From Amycolatopsis viridis (GTDB taxonomy: Bacteria; Actinomycetota; Actinomycetes; Mycobacteriales; Pseudonocardiaceae): a stretch of DNA of 64,000 bases. Location: NCBI RefSeq assembly GCF_011758765.1, contig NZ_JAANOU010000001.1:5518001-5582000 (forward strand), read 5' to 3'. Positions 7,602 to 15,293 of this stretch are shown here, piece after piece. A model generated the notes under the pieces. It saw nothing but the letters and a program-made list of their open reading frames with translations. It was not told the origin of the DNA and did not search any database. Each line of letters opens with the position of its first letter. Positions within the stretch are counted from its first letter, which is position 1. The translations under genes and the position numbers were made by a program.

Positions 7602-7953
7602 GTCCGGGCAGTCGAGAAGGTCAACGATCGGTGGCGCCGACTCCCATACACCTCCACGGCACCACTCTCCGTTGTTCGGTGTTCAATTGCTACCGACGAA
7701 CGGGCGAATTTGCGGTCTGCAAATTGCATTTCGGAATATTCCCGAAGTCGGCGGCGGCCACGACGGCACTGCTGTGGGACCCCGGCACGAACGATTCCTC
7801 CCTGGTCAGCGCGGAAGACCAGACCAGCCTGGAGCGGTGGCTGGTGGCGGCGGTAGGGGCCAGTTCGGGGCCACTCGAGCGGAAAAGTGAGGTCAACCAC
7901 AATCCGCCGACGATCTGGCCTCGTTGGCCCCGTGGCGGCGGAGGATTCAGGGT
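7602..7953. promoter_or_regulatory. Divergent promoter region with two inverted repeats in an AT-rich patch
   Basis: This 350-base spacer lies between the AraC gene and the EAL/GGDEF gene. Its centre (7680-7746) is strikingly AT-rich for this genome. AATTTGC-GGTCT-GCAAATT at 7707-7725 is a perfect 7-bp inverted repeat, and TTCGG-AATATTC-CCGAA at 7730-7746 a perfect 5-bp one right next to it. GGAGG at 7940-7944 is the ribosome binding site of the downstream gene. Open frames across the region are long only because of high GC; none has a recognisable product. The repeats are good operator candidates. Confidence 0.55.
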
Positions 7954-9648
7954 GTGGCAGCTGCGGACGTGGAGGTGGGCTTCGCCTTTCAGCCGCTGTA
8001 CAGCCTCAACACCGGCGGGGTCGTCGGGGTGGAAGCCCTCGCCCGGCCGGCCGACGGCCGCGTCCAGGACCTGCTGCGGGCGGCGCAGCGCCGCGGACGG
8101 CTGGTCCACGTCGACGCCGGGCTCGCCGCGCAGGCGGTGCTCGCCGAGGCGGCCCACGAGACGCTGCTCCCCCTGCACCTGAACCTGACCGCGCTCTCCG
8201 CCGCGGCGCCGCACCTGGTGCTCGATCCCCTGCTCGAATCGCTCGGCCGCACCGGCCGCCGTCCCCGGGAGATCGTGCTGGAGATCGGGGCGCCGTTCCA
8301 CGGGGTGTCGCCGAAGGCACTGCTCGCCGGGATGCACCGGTTCGGCGACCTGGGTTTCCGGCTGGCCTTCGACGGGCTCGGCTCGGGTGACCTGCCGTTG
8401 AACCTGCTCGCCGAGGCCCGGGTCGACCTGGTGAAACTGGACTGCACCGCGCTGCGGCGGTTGCCCGGCGAGCCCGCCACGGTCGCACTGGTCGAGTCGC
8501 TCGTGCACTTCACCGCACGCACCGGCATCCGGCTGGCCGCCACCGGGATCGAAGCCGAGGAGCAGCTCGCAACGGTGCGCCGGCTGGGGATGCGCATCGT
8601 GCAGGGCAACCTGTTCGCCCCCGCCCGCACCGCCGCGATGCCGTCCGGGCTGGTCACCGAACCACCCGGGCCGGCGCTGCCGGTGCCGCCGACCCCGACG
8701 ACCGCGCCACGCGTGGACGACTTCCTACACCCGGCGACCACCCTGCCGGACGACGCGACGTGCGACGACGTCCGGCGGGTCCTGCTCGACCACGACGCGC
8801 CGAGCGGGATCGTCGGCCTGGACGCCGCCCGGCGGCCGCGGTGGTCGATCGACCGGGCGCGGTTCCTGCTGGACCTGACCGGCCCGTTCGGGCACGCCCT
8901 GCACGCGAACAAGCCGGCCGCGCGGCTGGCCGATCCGCCGCGCACGATCCGCACCGGCGCCGGAGCGCTGGAACTGCTCGACCTGGTCACCGACGCCGAC
9001 CTGCCCCGCACCGGCGACGACGTGATCGTGATCGGCCCGGACGGCGAGTGCCGCGGCGTGGTGTTCGTGACCGAGATCGTGCGCGCCATGGCCGAGGCGA
9101 AGATCGAGGAAGCGGCCGCGCTGAACCCGCTGACCCGGCTGCCGGGCAGCGACGCGGTCGCCCGCGAGGTGGACCGCCGCATCGCCGAGGGCCGCCCGCT
9201 CGTGGTGGCGTGGCTGGACGTCGACTCGTTCAAGCGGGTCAACGACACGGCAGGCTTCGCGGCGGGCGACGACCTGATCCGGGCGCTGGGCCGGACGCTG
9301 ACGGAACTGGCGGCCAAGCTGCGCAGCGTCACGGTGAGCCACGTGGGTGGCGACGACTTCCTGATCGCGTGCGCCATCGACGAGATCCCGGTCGTCGCCG
9401 ACGCCCTGCTGGACACCGCGTGGACGGCCGAGCACCTGCCGGTCACCGTGTCGCTGGCGACGGTGGTGTGCGCGGGCGACGCGGCGAAGTCCTACCGCGA
9501 GGTGTCGCGCCTGCTGGCGCCGCTGAAGAAACACGCGAAGGACGTCGACGGGTCGAGCTGGGTGAACAGCTGGCCCGGGACCGAACGGTTCGAGATTCTG
9601 CGCGGGCGCGGTCACGACGCGCTGCGCGAGCCGAATCAGGTCCGGTGA
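7954..9648 (+). CDS. EAL-(CBS-like)-GGDEF protein with degenerate EAL site
   Basis: A 564-residue cytoplasmic protein with the EAL domain first (about residues 10-230), a middle region reminiscent of CBS modules (about 255-385, 'TCDDVRRVLLDHDAPSGIVGLD') and a C-terminal GGDEF domain (about 388-545). EAL retains 'GVEALARP', the Asn of 'LNLTAL', 'VLEIG', 'LVKLD', 'TGIEAEEQL' and 'VQGNLFAP', but the usual paired Asp of 'DDFGtG' reads 'FDGLGSG', losing one metal ligand. The GGDEF signature reads GGDDF. So c-di-GMP hydrolysis is probably impaired and cyclase activity uncertain; a c-di-GMP or GTP sensor is possible. Start GTG 7954 is chosen for the GGAGG 9 nt upstream. There is no membrane segment. 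Confidence 0.85.
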   Translation: MAAADVEVGFAFQPLYSLNTGGVVGVEALARPADGRVQDLLRAAQRRGRLVHVDAGLAAQAVLAEAAHETLLPLHLNLTALSAAAPHLVLDPLLESLGRTGRRPREIVLEIGAPFHGVSPKALLAGMHRFGDLGFRLAFDGLGSGDLPLNLLAEARVDLVKLDCTALRRLPGEPATVALVESLVHFTARTGIRLAATGIEAEEQLATVRRLGMRIVQGNLFAPARTAAMPSGLVTEPPGPALPVPPTPTTAPRVDDFLHPATTLPDDATCDDVRRVLLDHDAPSGIVGLDAARRPRWSIDRARFLLDLTGPFGHALHANKPAARLADPPRTIRTGAGALELLDLVTDADLPRTGDDVIVIGPDGECRGVVFVTEIVRAMAEAKIEEAAALNPLTRLPGSDAVAREVDRRIAEGRPLVVAWLDVDSFKRVNDTAGFAAGDDLIRALGRTLTELAAKLRSVTVSHVGGDDFLIACAIDEIPVVADALLDTAWTAEHLPVTVSLATVVCAGDAAKSYREVSRLLAPLKKHAKDVDGSSWVNSWPGTERFEILRGRGHDALREPNQVR

Positions 9649-9778
9649 AATTGCGGCACCGGACGAATTCCGCCACCCGATAGCGTGAACGCGGCGGGAC
9701 GTTCGTGGTCAACCCCGTCATAGCGCGCACAAGTGCATCAAGGAGCAACCGTCGCACCGGTCCCTTTTAACGCCGTTC

Positions 9779-9790
9779 TACGTTCTCCGC
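9779..9790 (+). promoter_or_regulatory. Leaderless-type -10 element before the GntR gene
   Basis: TACGTT at 9779-9784 is followed by exactly 6 nt and the GTG start at 9791, and no Shine-Dalgarno sequence is present at the usual distance. This is the spacing of leaderless actinobacterial transcripts. Confidence 0.45.
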
Positions 9791-10066
9791 GTGACCGTCC
9801 CAGACTTCGACCCGAGCGGACAGCCGGGCTACCTCTACGAGATGATGGCCGAGCACCTCGCGGCCCGGATCGAGGCCGGTGAGCTGCTCCCGAACACGCC
9901 TCTGCCCGCCGAACGACGGCTGGCGGCGGAGTACGGCGTCTCGCTGGGCACGGCCCGCCACGCGACGCACATCCTCCGCGAGCGCGGCCTCGTCTTCACC
10001 ATTCGCGCCAAGGGCACCTTCATCGCCGACGAGGCACGCCGGCAATCATTTTCCGGGAACTCGTGA
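9791..10066 (+). CDS. Short GntR-family winged-helix protein without effector domain
   Basis: A 91-residue protein that is almost only a GntR winged helix: 'YEMMAEHLAARIEAGELLPNTPLPAERRLAAEYGVSLGTARHATHILRERGLV' followed by the wing strand 'FTIRAKGTFIAD'. The classic 'P-L-P-A-E-R-x-L-A-x-E-Y-G-V-S' is intact. The normal ligand-binding domain is absent and the frame closes about 12 residues after the wing, so this is a stand-alone DNA-binding unit, a type common in actinomycetes. Start GTG 9791 fits a leaderless transcript. Direct repeats 45 bases downstream (10112-10147) could be a target. Regulatory partner unknown. Confidence 0.8.
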   Translation: MTVPDFDPSGQPGYLYEMMAEHLAARIEAGELLPNTPLPAERRLAAEYGVSLGTARHATHILRERGLVFTIRAKGTFIADEARRQSFSGNS

Positions 10067-10111
10067 AGCCGATTCACCCACGGGACCGCCACTGCGTCCA
10101 CTGATCGGGTC

Positions 10112-10147
10112 CGAAACGAAACCGAGACCGGTTCGGCGAAACGAAAC
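10112..10147. repeat. Two direct copies of CGAAACGAAAC
   Basis: CGAAACGAAAC occurs at 10112-10122 and 10137-10147, 25 nt apart start to start, and each copy is itself CGAAAC plus CGAAAC overlapping by one base. They lie between the GntR-like gene and the lipase gene, so they may be regulatory half-sites on the same face of the helix for the lipase promoter. Confidence 0.4.
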
Positions 10148-10207
10148 TGTCGGTACCTCCGGTTAACCTCGCATCAGTGGACGACCACCTCGGCGTGGAG
10201 GTGTGCG

Positions 10208-10954
10208 ATGGCGGTTCTCCGGACGGTTGCGGGCGAGATCGCGAGCGTGGTGGCGCACGCGGTCCGGTACCCGGCGGGTATCGGGCGGCGCTGGTCCGTG
10301 CGCCCGGGCAGCGCGGCGCCGGTCCGCCCGCTGGTGGTGTTGCCCGGCCTGGCCGACAACACGGCCGTCTTCACCGACCTCAAGCTCGCGCTGGAGCGTT
10401 GCGGCGCGGGGCCGGTCGTGTCGTTCAGCTACAGCCTGCTGCTGCGGGACGTCCGGTCCGCAGCGGCGCGGCTGGCCGAGCAGGTCGAGCAGTTGTGCGA
10501 GGTCACCGGCGCGCCGCGGGTCGACCTGGTGGGCCACAGCCTGGGCGGCCTGATCGCGCGGTACTACGTGCAGCGGCTCGGCGGGCACGGCCGCGCGGGG
10601 ACGGTGGTCACCGTCGGCACGCCGCACGGCGGCACGGTCGCCGCGTGGTTGTTCTCGCCTCTTCCACTGGCCCGGCAGCTGCGGCCGGGCAGCGACCTGG
10701 TTGCGGAGCTGAACCAGCCCGCCCCCGGGTGCAGCACGAAGTTCGTCACGTTCTCCAGCGACGGCGACGAGGTGGTGCTGCCCAGCAGGCACGGCCGGAT
10801 CGAGCACCAGGACCTGGACGTGCGCAACGTGGTGCTGCCCGGGGTCGGCCACCTGGCGCTCGCCGCACACCGCCGGGTCGTGGACGAGATCTGCGCGTTG
10901 TTCCGGCCGCTCGGCGCTCCGGGCGACGGGGAGTCGCTGAGCCGTTCGGCCTGA
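10208..10954 (+). CDS. Lipase/esterase-like alpha/beta hydrolase
   Basis: A 248-residue alpha/beta hydrolase of the lipase class. 'PLVVLPGLADNTAVF' opens the core, 'VDLVGHSLGGLIARYYVQ' (about residues 109-126) is the GxSxG nucleophile elbow, 'VTVGTPHGGT' is the typical lipase strand after it, Asp of 'SSDGDEVVLPS' the likely acid and His of 'LPGVGHLAL' the likely base. An amphipathic N-terminus ('LRTVAGEIASVVAHAV') is not a clear signal peptide, so location is uncertain. Start ATG 10208 follows a GGAGG at good distance. Upstream lie a short GntR protein and direct repeats. It is followed by tRNA-Ser. Confidence 0.85.
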   Translation: MAVLRTVAGEIASVVAHAVRYPAGIGRRWSVRPGSAAPVRPLVVLPGLADNTAVFTDLKLALERCGAGPVVSFSYSLLLRDVRSAAARLAEQVEQLCEVTGAPRVDLVGHSLGGLIARYYVQRLGGHGRAGTVVTVGTPHGGTVAAWLFSPLPLARQLRPGSDLVAELNQPAPGCSTKFVTFSSDGDEVVLPSRHGRIEHQDLDVRNVVLPGVGHLALAAHRRVVDEICALFRPLGAPGDGESLSRSA

Positions 10955-11036
10955 CGCGCGGGCCAGGTCCGGGGCGTGCGCCGGACAGAAGCGGCCCTAG
11001 CCGGAGCGCGCGCGGGCCTGCTGTACCCTTCTGGGC

Positions 11037-11123
11037 GGAGGATTGGCCGAGCGGCCTAAGGCGCACGATTGGAAATCGTGTTGGGTGTAACAGCCCTCAC
11101 GGGTTCGAATCCCGTATCCTCCG
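11037..11123 (+). tRNA. tRNA-Ser (anticodon GGA)
   Basis: Acceptor arm GGAGGAT (11037-11043) pairs with ATCCTCC (11116-11122), followed by discriminator G at 11123. The anticodon stem CACGA/TCGTG frames the loop TTGGAAA, giving anticodon GGA, which reads UCC and UCU. A long variable arm (TGTTGGGTGTAACAG area) and the T-loop GGTTCGAATCC are as expected of a class II serine tRNA. CCA is not encoded. A TACCCT hexamer at 11024-11029 fits a -10 box just upstream. Confidence 0.95.
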
Positions 11124-11137
11124 CCGCTGAACAGGTG

Positions 11138-11174
11138 AAACGCCGGGCGACCCGCAGAGGGTGCCCGGCGTTTT
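11138..11174 (+). terminator. Intrinsic terminator after tRNA-Ser(GGA)
   Basis: AAACGCCGGGC at 11138-11148 pairs perfectly with GCCCGGCGTTT at 11163-11173, a 14-nt loop between, and the 3' arm ends in a T-run (11171-11174). It lies 15 bases after the tRNA 3' end and 24 bases before the ClpS-like gene. Confidence 0.8.
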
Positions 11175-11197
11175 GCCGTTGAGGGGAGTCCGGGCGC

Positions 11198-11437
11198 ATG
11201 TCAGACCAGCAGTGGGCCGTGGTGCTGCACGACGACGACGTGAACTCCCACACCACCGTCGCGTTCGCGGTCGCCCGCGCCTACGGGCTGCCCGTGGAAC
11301 GCGGGTTCGAGATGGCCCACGACGTCGACACGGCCGGCGAGGGCTGCCTGACCTGGTGCACCACCCGTGAGCAGGCCGAGGCCCTCGTCGCGGACCTCCA
11401 GTTGTGGGGCTTGCACGTGACGCTCCGGAGCCGGTGA
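11198..11437 (+). CDS. Divergent ClpS-like adaptor protein
   Basis: A 79-residue protein that follows the ClpS core: 'WAVVLHDDDVNSHTTVAFAVARAYGLPVERGFEMAHDVDTAGEGCLTWCTTREQAE' in pieces matches the ClpS pattern (strand, D-D-x-N, helix, 'M-x-x-V-x-x-x-G', strand, 'T-x-E-x-A-E'). ClpS delivers N-degron substrates to the ClpC/ClpA unfoldase. Here the usual His of the substrate pocket helix and the 'VHxxG' are altered ('AHDVDTAGEG'), and the flexible N-terminal extension that ClpS uses for delivery is nearly absent. ATG 11198 has GAGGGGAG upstream. The next gene is DUF2017, the usual clpS partner. This looks like a diverged second copy; the housekeeping pair is presumably elsewhere. Confidence 0.75.
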   Translation: MSDQQWAVVLHDDDVNSHTTVAFAVARAYGLPVERGFEMAHDVDTAGEGCLTWCTTREQAEALVADLQLWGLHVTLRSR

Positions 11438-11439
11438 CG

Positions 11440-11919
11440 ATGCCGCGATCGCAGTTCAGCGCCCGGCCGGCCCCGGGCGGGACGGTCGAGATCAGCATGG
11501 CCAGACCGTTCGCGGCGCGACTGCACACGGAGGTCGCCAATCTGCTGCAGGCGCTGGAGGCCGCCCGGCCCGGCGTGTTCCGGCGCCGGCGCGGGCTGCC
11601 GGACGCCGAACTGTTCCCCGATGCCTACGACGACAAGGCGCGGAGCGCGGCCTTCCGCGAACGGCACGGTGCCGACATGCGCACGCGGCTGATCGAGGCC
11701 GGCAGGCGCGTGCTCGCGCAGTGCGTTCCGGTCGACGAGCTCGTGCTCGACGACCAAGCGGTCGCGGACTGGTTCATCGTTCTCGCGCACGCCAGGACCC
11801 GGCAGTACCGGCACGGGCGCGGAGACCGGCGGGTCCGGATCCGCGACTGGCTGCTGGCGATCCAGGAGCACATCGCGCTCGCCTCCGGCGGCACCGCGTG
11901 CCCCACCTGCAGCCGCTGA
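11440..11919 (+). CDS. DUF2017-family protein
   Basis: A 159-residue protein placed 2 bases after the ClpS-like gene. The central 'ELFPDAYDDKARSAAFRERHGADMRTRLIEAGRRVLAQ' and a later 'VADWFIVLAHARTRQYRHG' match DUF2017, whose genes normally follow clpS in actinobacteria. Two Cys close the protein ('TACPTCSR', a C-P-T-C pair), which could bind metal; I do not recall that in the usual family member. Start ATG 11440 is chosen because an upstream GTG would overlap the preceding gene deeply. Function is unknown; context suggests a role in regulated proteolysis. Confidence 0.75.
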   Translation: MPRSQFSARPAPGGTVEISMARPFAARLHTEVANLLQALEAARPGVFRRRRGLPDAELFPDAYDDKARSAAFRERHGADMRTRLIEAGRRVLAQCVPVDELVLDDQAVADWFIVLAHARTRQYRHGRGDRRVRIRDWLLAIQEHIALASGGTACPTCSR

Positions 11920-12052
11920 GCGGATGATGTCCACACTTCACCCGGATGCACCAGTGCCCAGGCTCATGGTCCGGCGCGCTCTACCGATAGTTTGGTAACA
12001 GGCCGCGCACGCGGCCGGACGGACCGCTAGCTCGAGGAGAACCCGCGTCACT
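11920..12052 (+). promoter_or_regulatory. Promoter and 5' leader of the FtsK-like operon
   Basis: The 133-base gap upstream of the operon holds TAGTTT at 11988-11993 (a -10 candidate) inside the inverted repeat TACC-gatagttt-GGTA. Right after it comes the perfect palindrome GGCCGCG-CA-CGCGGCC at 12001-12016, which would fold in the leader if transcription starts near 12000. AGGAGA near 12034 is a ribosome binding site, rather far from the ATG at 12053. No similar element was noticed elsewhere in the window. Confidence 0.45.
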
Positions 12053-12313
12053 ATGGCCGGAGTGGAAGAGATCCGCGCTGGGATCGCGATGGCGAACGAG
12101 AAGTGCAATGCCGGCGTCGCAGCCCTCCAGCAGGCCGCTCAGGCACTCGAGGAGGCCCAGCAGATCCTGGGTCAGGTCACCTCGGGCAGCACGCAGCCGG
12201 AGGTGACCCAGGCGAACAGCATGCTCGCCGAGGCGCTGCAGGGCATCAGCGGGCAGCAGAACACGATCCAGGCCGCCGTGTCGTCGGCCGAGTCGTACGC
12301 CGCCCGGCTCTAG
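12053..12313 (+). CDS. Small all-helical protein, first gene of the FtsK-like operon
   Basis: An 86-residue, Ala/Gln/Glu-rich protein predicted entirely helical, with a break at 'GQVTSGSTQPEVTQ' (about residues 40-53) that gives a two-helix hairpin. Size and hairpin shape recall WXG100/ESX substrates, but there is no W-x-G in the turn and no C-terminal YxxxD/E export signal. Similarity to DUF6244-like actinobacterial proteins is possible from memory. No signal peptide. It is followed without any gap by a second protein of similar size, then by an EccC-like ATPase, so it is a plausible substrate or subunit of that machine. Function unknown. Confidence 0.8.
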   Translation: MAGVEEIRAGIAMANEKCNAGVAALQQAAQALEEAQQILGQVTSGSTQPEVTQANSMLAEALQGISGQQNTIQAAVSSAESYAARL

Positions 12314-12562
12314 ATGTTCTCGCTCCCCGAGCTGCAGGCCCAGCTGGCCGTGTTCCGTGCGAAACTGGCCGAGGCCGGCGAACACACCAACCGTGCGGTG
12401 GAGCTCTTGGACGAAGCACGCGAAGCGATCGTCAACGCTCATGAACACGCCGATGCGTGGGTGCCGCCGGAGCTCGAGGCGGCGGTCGACCGGCTCGGCA
12501 AGGACGCCGACCGGCTGCGCGCCGCGGACGACCTGGTGAACACCTACCTGGCCCGGCTGTAG
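12314..12562 (+). CDS. Second small helical protein of the FtsK-like operon
   Basis: An 82-residue protein whose ATG directly follows the TAG of the previous gene. Two long helices ('LPELQAQLAVFRAKLAEAGE..NAHEHA' and 'ELEAAVDRLGKDADRL..YLARL') are separated by 'DAWVPP' at about residues 48-53. Like its neighbour it has the size of a WXG100 protein and one Trp in the turn region, but W-V-P rather than W-x-G. Both small proteins end with similar residues ('YAARL' and 'YLARL'), which suggests duplication or a shared recognition tail. Function unknown; probably acts with the ATPase encoded next. Confidence 0.8.
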   Translation: MFSLPELQAQLAVFRAKLAEAGEHTNRAVELLDEAREAIVNAHEHADAWVPPELEAAVDRLGKDADRLRAADDLVNTYLARL

Positions 12563-12569
12563 GCGCGCG

Positions 12570-15293
12570 ATGCCGAAGCCCAACGAGCAGAAACGCCGGG
12601 TCGTCGCGGCCCTGGGCGCCATGCGCGAGAAGCTCGGCATGGTGCTGGGCGCCGCGCAGGCGGGACGCCAGATCGCCGAGACCGAACTGGCCCGGCTGCA
12701 GCTGGAACAGCAGATCGTGCGGGTCGGCATCGACGCCGCGGCCGGGGACGAGAACCTCGCCACCGCACTGCGCAGCCCGGTCATGGCCGGCGTCCGGGAC
12801 AAGCTCAACGCGCAGCACGCCGCGTTCTACACGGACGCGGCGACCGTGCCGGCCCGGCTGCGCGACCTGGTCGCGCACGTTGCGCCCGGGCCGGCGAGCC
12901 TGCCGCCCAGCGCGTGGCTGGGCCGGCCGGGCCGGGAGCCGCTCAGCCCGCCGCCGTTGTGGCGCATCGGATCGTCCACCATGGACTCTTCCGGCCCGTT
13001 CCCGGTGGTGGTGCCGCTGCTGGACGACTCACACCTGGCGATCACCACGGCCGTGCGCACCCGTCACGCGGTCGAATCGCTCATCGAGGGCCTGCTGCTG
13101 CGGGTGCTCAGCGCGATGGAGCTCGGTGCGGTGCGGGTGCACCTGTGGGACGTCGCGCAGCTGACCGCGGTGCTGCCGAACCTGTACCCGCTGTCGCGCA
13201 CCTCCGCGGTCACGCTGTACGACCCGGACCAGCTCGGCGTCCTGCTCGACGAGCTCACCGGGCACATCCGCCGCATCCACGCCCAGACCATGCAGTCCGG
13301 GCACACGTCGCTGCGCGGGCTGCGCGACCAGCTCGGGCAGCGGGTCGAGCCGTGGCGGATCGCGGTGCTGTTCGGCAACGGCGAGACCTGGGCGCCCGAA
13401 CCGCTGCGCGAGCTCAAACGCATCGCCGGCGCCGCGCTGGCCGCCGGCATCTCGCTGATCACCGTGGACGTCCCGGCGATCCTGGGCGGCTCCTTCGAAA
13501 ACATCCGCATGCTCGACGAGCACCACGCGGCAACCAGCATGACCGGGCCCGACCTGGTCGTCGACCTGGACCCGCCGATCCCGTCGACCGAGGTCAGCGC
13601 CGCCGCGAGCCGGCTCGCCGACGCGCTGGTCGAGAAACAGGGCGGCCCGCGGTCGTTCCGCGACCTGCTGCCCGCCGAGCTGGGCCAGGAGAGCTCCGCG
13701 CGCGAGCTGCGCGCGCCGGTCGGGTTCTACGAGGGCGATCCGGTCGAGGTGGTGATCGGCGACGCGAGCCCGCACGCGCTGATCGGCGGCCCGAGCGGCT
13801 CGGGCAAGACCAACTTCCTCTACGCCCTGCTCGGCAGCCTCGCCGCGCGCTACCCACCGGACGAGCTCGCGCTGTACCTGCTGGACTTCAAGGAGGGCGT
13901 GTCCTTCGCCGGGCTCGCGCCAGGCCGCCGCGACGCGAGCTGGCTGCCGCACGCACGGCTGATCGGGGTGAACGTCAACACCGACCGCGAGTTCGGCCTG
14001 GCGCTGCTGCGGTTCCTCGCCGACGAACTGCGCCGCCGGTCGGCCGCGGCGAAGGAGCACGAGGTCACCGACCTAACCGGGCTGCGCCAGCAGGACCCGG
14101 ACGGGCACTGGCCGCGGATCGTCGCGGTGATCGACGAGTTCCAGTACCTGTTCGCGGGCCGGGACGGGGTCACCAACCAGGCAACGGCGCTGCTCGAGGA
14201 CATCGCCCGCCGCGGCCGCGCCCAGGGCATCCACCTGATCCTGGCCAGCCAGGACATCGCCGGGATCGACGCGTTCTGGGGCAAGCCGGCCGTGTTCGAG
14301 CAGTGCACGCTGCGCATCGCGATGCCCAAGGCGCGGCGTGTGCTCGCCGAGACCAACAACGCCGCCGTCGCCGCGCCGAAGTGGCACGCGGTGATCAACC
14401 ACGACTCCGGAGTGGCGCACGGCAACCAGCTCGCGCACGTGCCGGACGCGAGCAGCAAGGACATCTTCTCGACGCTGCAACGGGAACTGTGGGAGCGCTA
14501 CGCCCGGGAACACGAGCGGCCGCGGCTGTTCGACGGCGCGCACTCACCGGTGCTGGAGCATTCGGCCGCGTACGCCGCGCTCACCACGGGCGCGACGCCG
14601 CGGGCGCTGCTGGGCCAGTCGATCGACGTGGCCGACACCGCGTGTGCGGTCGAGCTGACCGGGGCGCCCGGCCGGAACCTGGCGGTGATGGGCACGGCGA
14701 TCGCCGAGGCACTGTCCATCATGGACGCCGCGGCGCGGTCGCTCGGCCGGCAGTACCCGCCGCACGAGGTCGAGTTCCTGGTGTCCTGCCTGGTGGACCG
14801 GTGTGCGTCCGCGGTCGGTGAGCTGGCCGACGGTCTCGAGGCCGACGGGCACCGCGTGGTGCGGTTGAGCGACGTGGAGCTCGGCGAGCACATGGCGAAG
14901 CTCGCCGAGGAACCCCCCGAGCACGCGAGGATCCTGCTGCTCTACGGCGTGGACGGAGCGTTGCCGATCCTCGAGCAGAAAGCACCCGGCCAGCTGAAGA
15001 GCGGGCTCGACCACTTCCGGATCGTGCTCAAGCAGGGCCCCGGAAAGGGCACCCACACGATCGGGTGGTGGCGCAGCACGGCCCGGCTCAAGGACACGCT
15101 CGGGTTCGCCGGAACCGACGACATCGGCGCGTGGGCGGCACTCGACGTGCAGGGCTCGGAGCTGAGCCAGTTCGCGGCCGGGCAGGTCGTGCACTGGTCG
15201 CCGCGGCCGGGACGCGCGTTGTTCTTCGACCGCAGCACGCACGTGTCTCCCGAAGTGATGATTCCTTTCGACCGGCCGGAGCACCAGTCGTGA
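12570..15293 (+). CDS. FtsK/SpoIIIE-type multi-domain ATPase, EccC-like but without membrane segments
   Basis: A 907-residue soluble protein. A coiled N-terminus (about 1-75) precedes a degenerate nucleotide-binding fold (about 150-340, no Walker A). The active FtsK domain follows (about 385-620), with Walker A 'GGPSGSGKT' near 405-414, 'LYLLDFKEGVSFAGL', and Walker B 'RIVAVIDEFQYLF' near 515-527, then 'HLILASQDIAG'. A third ATPase-like domain (about 650-890) has a lost P-loop ('GRNLAVMGTAIAEALSIM'). Three such domains in a row are the plan of EccC, the type VII secretion motor, but the membrane anchor is absent. No gamma (DNA-orienting) domain is seen. So it may move protein or DNA in the cytosol. 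It is coupled to genes on both sides. Confidence 0.85.
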   Translation: MPKPNEQKRRVVAALGAMREKLGMVLGAAQAGRQIAETELARLQLEQQIVRVGIDAAAGDENLATALRSPVMAGVRDKLNAQHAAFYTDAATVPARLRDLVAHVAPGPASLPPSAWLGRPGREPLSPPPLWRIGSSTMDSSGPFPVVVPLLDDSHLAITTAVRTRHAVESLIEGLLLRVLSAMELGAVRVHLWDVAQLTAVLPNLYPLSRTSAVTLYDPDQLGVLLDELTGHIRRIHAQTMQSGHTSLRGLRDQLGQRVEPWRIAVLFGNGETWAPEPLRELKRIAGAALAAGISLITVDVPAILGGSFENIRMLDEHHAATSMTGPDLVVDLDPPIPSTEVSAAASRLADALVEKQGGPRSFRDLLPAELGQESSARELRAPVGFYEGDPVEVVIGDASPHALIGGPSGSGKTNFLYALLGSLAARYPPDELALYLLDFKEGVSFAGLAPGRRDASWLPHARLIGVNVNTDREFGLALLRFLADELRRRSAAAKEHEVTDLTGLRQQDPDGHWPRIVAVIDEFQYLFAGRDGVTNQATALLEDIARRGRAQGIHLILASQDIAGIDAFWGKPAVFEQCTLRIAMPKARRVLAETNNAAVAAPKWHAVINHDSGVAHGNQLAHVPDASSKDIFSTLQRELWERYAREHERPRLFDGAHSPVLEHSAAYAALTTGATPRALLGQSIDVADTACAVELTGAPGRNLAVMGTAIAEALSIMDAAARSLGRQYPPHEVEFLVSCLVDRCASAVGELADGLEADGHRVVRLSDVELGEHMAKLAEEPPEHARILLLYGVDGALPILEQKAPGQLKSGLDHFRIVLKQGPGKGTHTIGWWRSTARLKDTLGFAGTDDIGAWAALDVQGSELSQFAAGQVVHWSPRPGRALFFDRSTHVSPEVMIPFDRPEHQS

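Noticed and set aside
7631..7923. Plus-strand gene upstream of the EAL/GGDEF gene
   Set aside because: The frame runs antisense to genome codon habits through an AT-rich operator region and then out of frame into the EAL gene.
11037..11174. tRNA-Ser 3' end as attachment site of an integrated element
   Set aside because: No integrase and no second copy of the tRNA 3' end was noticed downstream; a terminator and ordinary genes follow.
12053..12562. Bona fide WXG100 (ESX) substrates
   Set aside because: Size and hairpin fit, but W-x-G and the YxxxD/E signal are missing in both proteins and no membrane ESX component is present, so only a structural resemblance is claimed.
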